NCBI GenBank assembly: GCA_963841205.1
Contig: CAWJCH010000026.1
Span: forward strand, 79,369 to 143,368
DNA length: 64,000 nt
Direction: 5' to 3'
DNA from: CAWAWP01 sp963841205
GTDB lineage: Bacteria; Chloroflexota; Ktedonobacteria; Ktedonobacterales; JADMIN01
The notes under the pieces are model-generated. The model was not told the DNA's origin and made no database searches. It worked only from the letters and a program-made list of their open reading frames with translations. The translations under genes and the position numbers were made by a program. This document shows, piece after piece, positions 63,877-64,000 of this stretch. How positions within the stretch are numbered: the stretch's first letter is position 1; every line of letters begins with the position of its first letter.

Positions 63877-64000
63877 TGCTTGCTATCGCATTGGAACCGT
63901 CGCTGTGCTTCCTCGCCTTGCCGTTGGAGTGAAGCCACGATCGCCGCGTCTGCCACGTCCTTTTGGGTCAGCGTGACATGGGTCTGATCATATTTCTGAT
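63873..64000 (-). CDS. C-terminal end of a hypothetical protein (cut by window edge)
   Basis: The last 41 codons read QKYDQTHVTLTQKDVADAAI and then VASLQRQGEEAQRRFQCDSKQ before a TGA that overlaps the next start. A charged, helical tail; the family cannot be named from this fragment. It shows that the small-gene operon continues beyond the right edge. Confidence 0.5.
   Translation of the reverse strand, partial: QKYDQTHVTLTQKDVADAAIVASLQRQGEEAQRRFQCDSKQ

Noticed and set aside
1..64000. tRNA and rRNA genes
   Set aside because: I looked for T-loop consensus and acceptor pairing and for rRNA segments on both strands and saw none.

Overview
The window is GC-rich chromosomal DNA (64 kb). Its gene set (type-3 prolyl-tRNA synthetase behind a T-box, K+-independent-type membrane pyrophosphatase, FtsH, rpsO-pnp, argJ-argD, guaA, UbiA/MenA-like prenyltransferase, translin-family protein, many IS200/IS605, IS110 and IS5 relics) best fits a member of Chloroflexota. 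That placement is inference; no rRNA or other decisive marker is present. I found no tRNA, rRNA or CRISPR array.

Layout. 1-6.5 kb: start of proS with a T-box leader, a geranylgeranyl-reductase-like flavoprotein, a membrane-anchored Asp-box protein, a DHA2-type exporter and an MgtC-like protein. 6.5-7.8 kb: an IS605-type tnpB element with a one-base frameshift. 7.8-14.2 kb: DedA, a zinc-ribbon/HTH protein, FtsH, a FrnE/DsbA oxidoreductase and an isoaspartyl peptidase. 14.2-15.6 kb holds no convincing gene but has regulatory-looking structures. 15.6-24.6 kb: small membrane proteins, two paralogous two-helix proteins around a winged-helix protein, a transglutaminase-like protein followed by a double-FHA protein, and a receiver domain. 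24.6-41.6 kb is mostly core: TPR protein, argD, argJ, guaA, methyltransferase, MFS, PLD lipoprotein, hppA, rpsO and pnp.

41.6-52.75 kb is the most interesting part: a probable 11.15-kb integrative element in the pnp terminator. It is bounded by a 24-bp direct repeat, and each end has a matching pair of TTGACCCC arm-type repeats about 100 bp inside the repeat. It carries integrase, excisionase and replication-initiator genes in an overlapping minus-strand array. Its cargo is a PPOX-type protein, an unknown membrane protein, a DUF488-like protein, a tiny DNA-binding protein, a glycosyltransferase and a dead DDE insertion sequence.

52.8-59.1 kb returns to chromosome: DoxX, a PCMT-like methyltransferase, an ATPase relic, HtrA, UbiA/MenA-like and translin-family genes. 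59.2-64 kb is a second accessory zone: a minus-strand series of very small overlapping genes, cut by an IS605-derived mini-element, a decayed IS110 and a decayed IS5-type element.

A recurrent feature is single-base indels, several at homopolymers, that break genes expected to be intact (argD, argJ, hppA, the Asp-box gene, tnpB, xis, the glycosyltransferase). I treat these as one gene each and flag the break. Sequencing error is likely for the core genes and real decay is likely for the IS genes.
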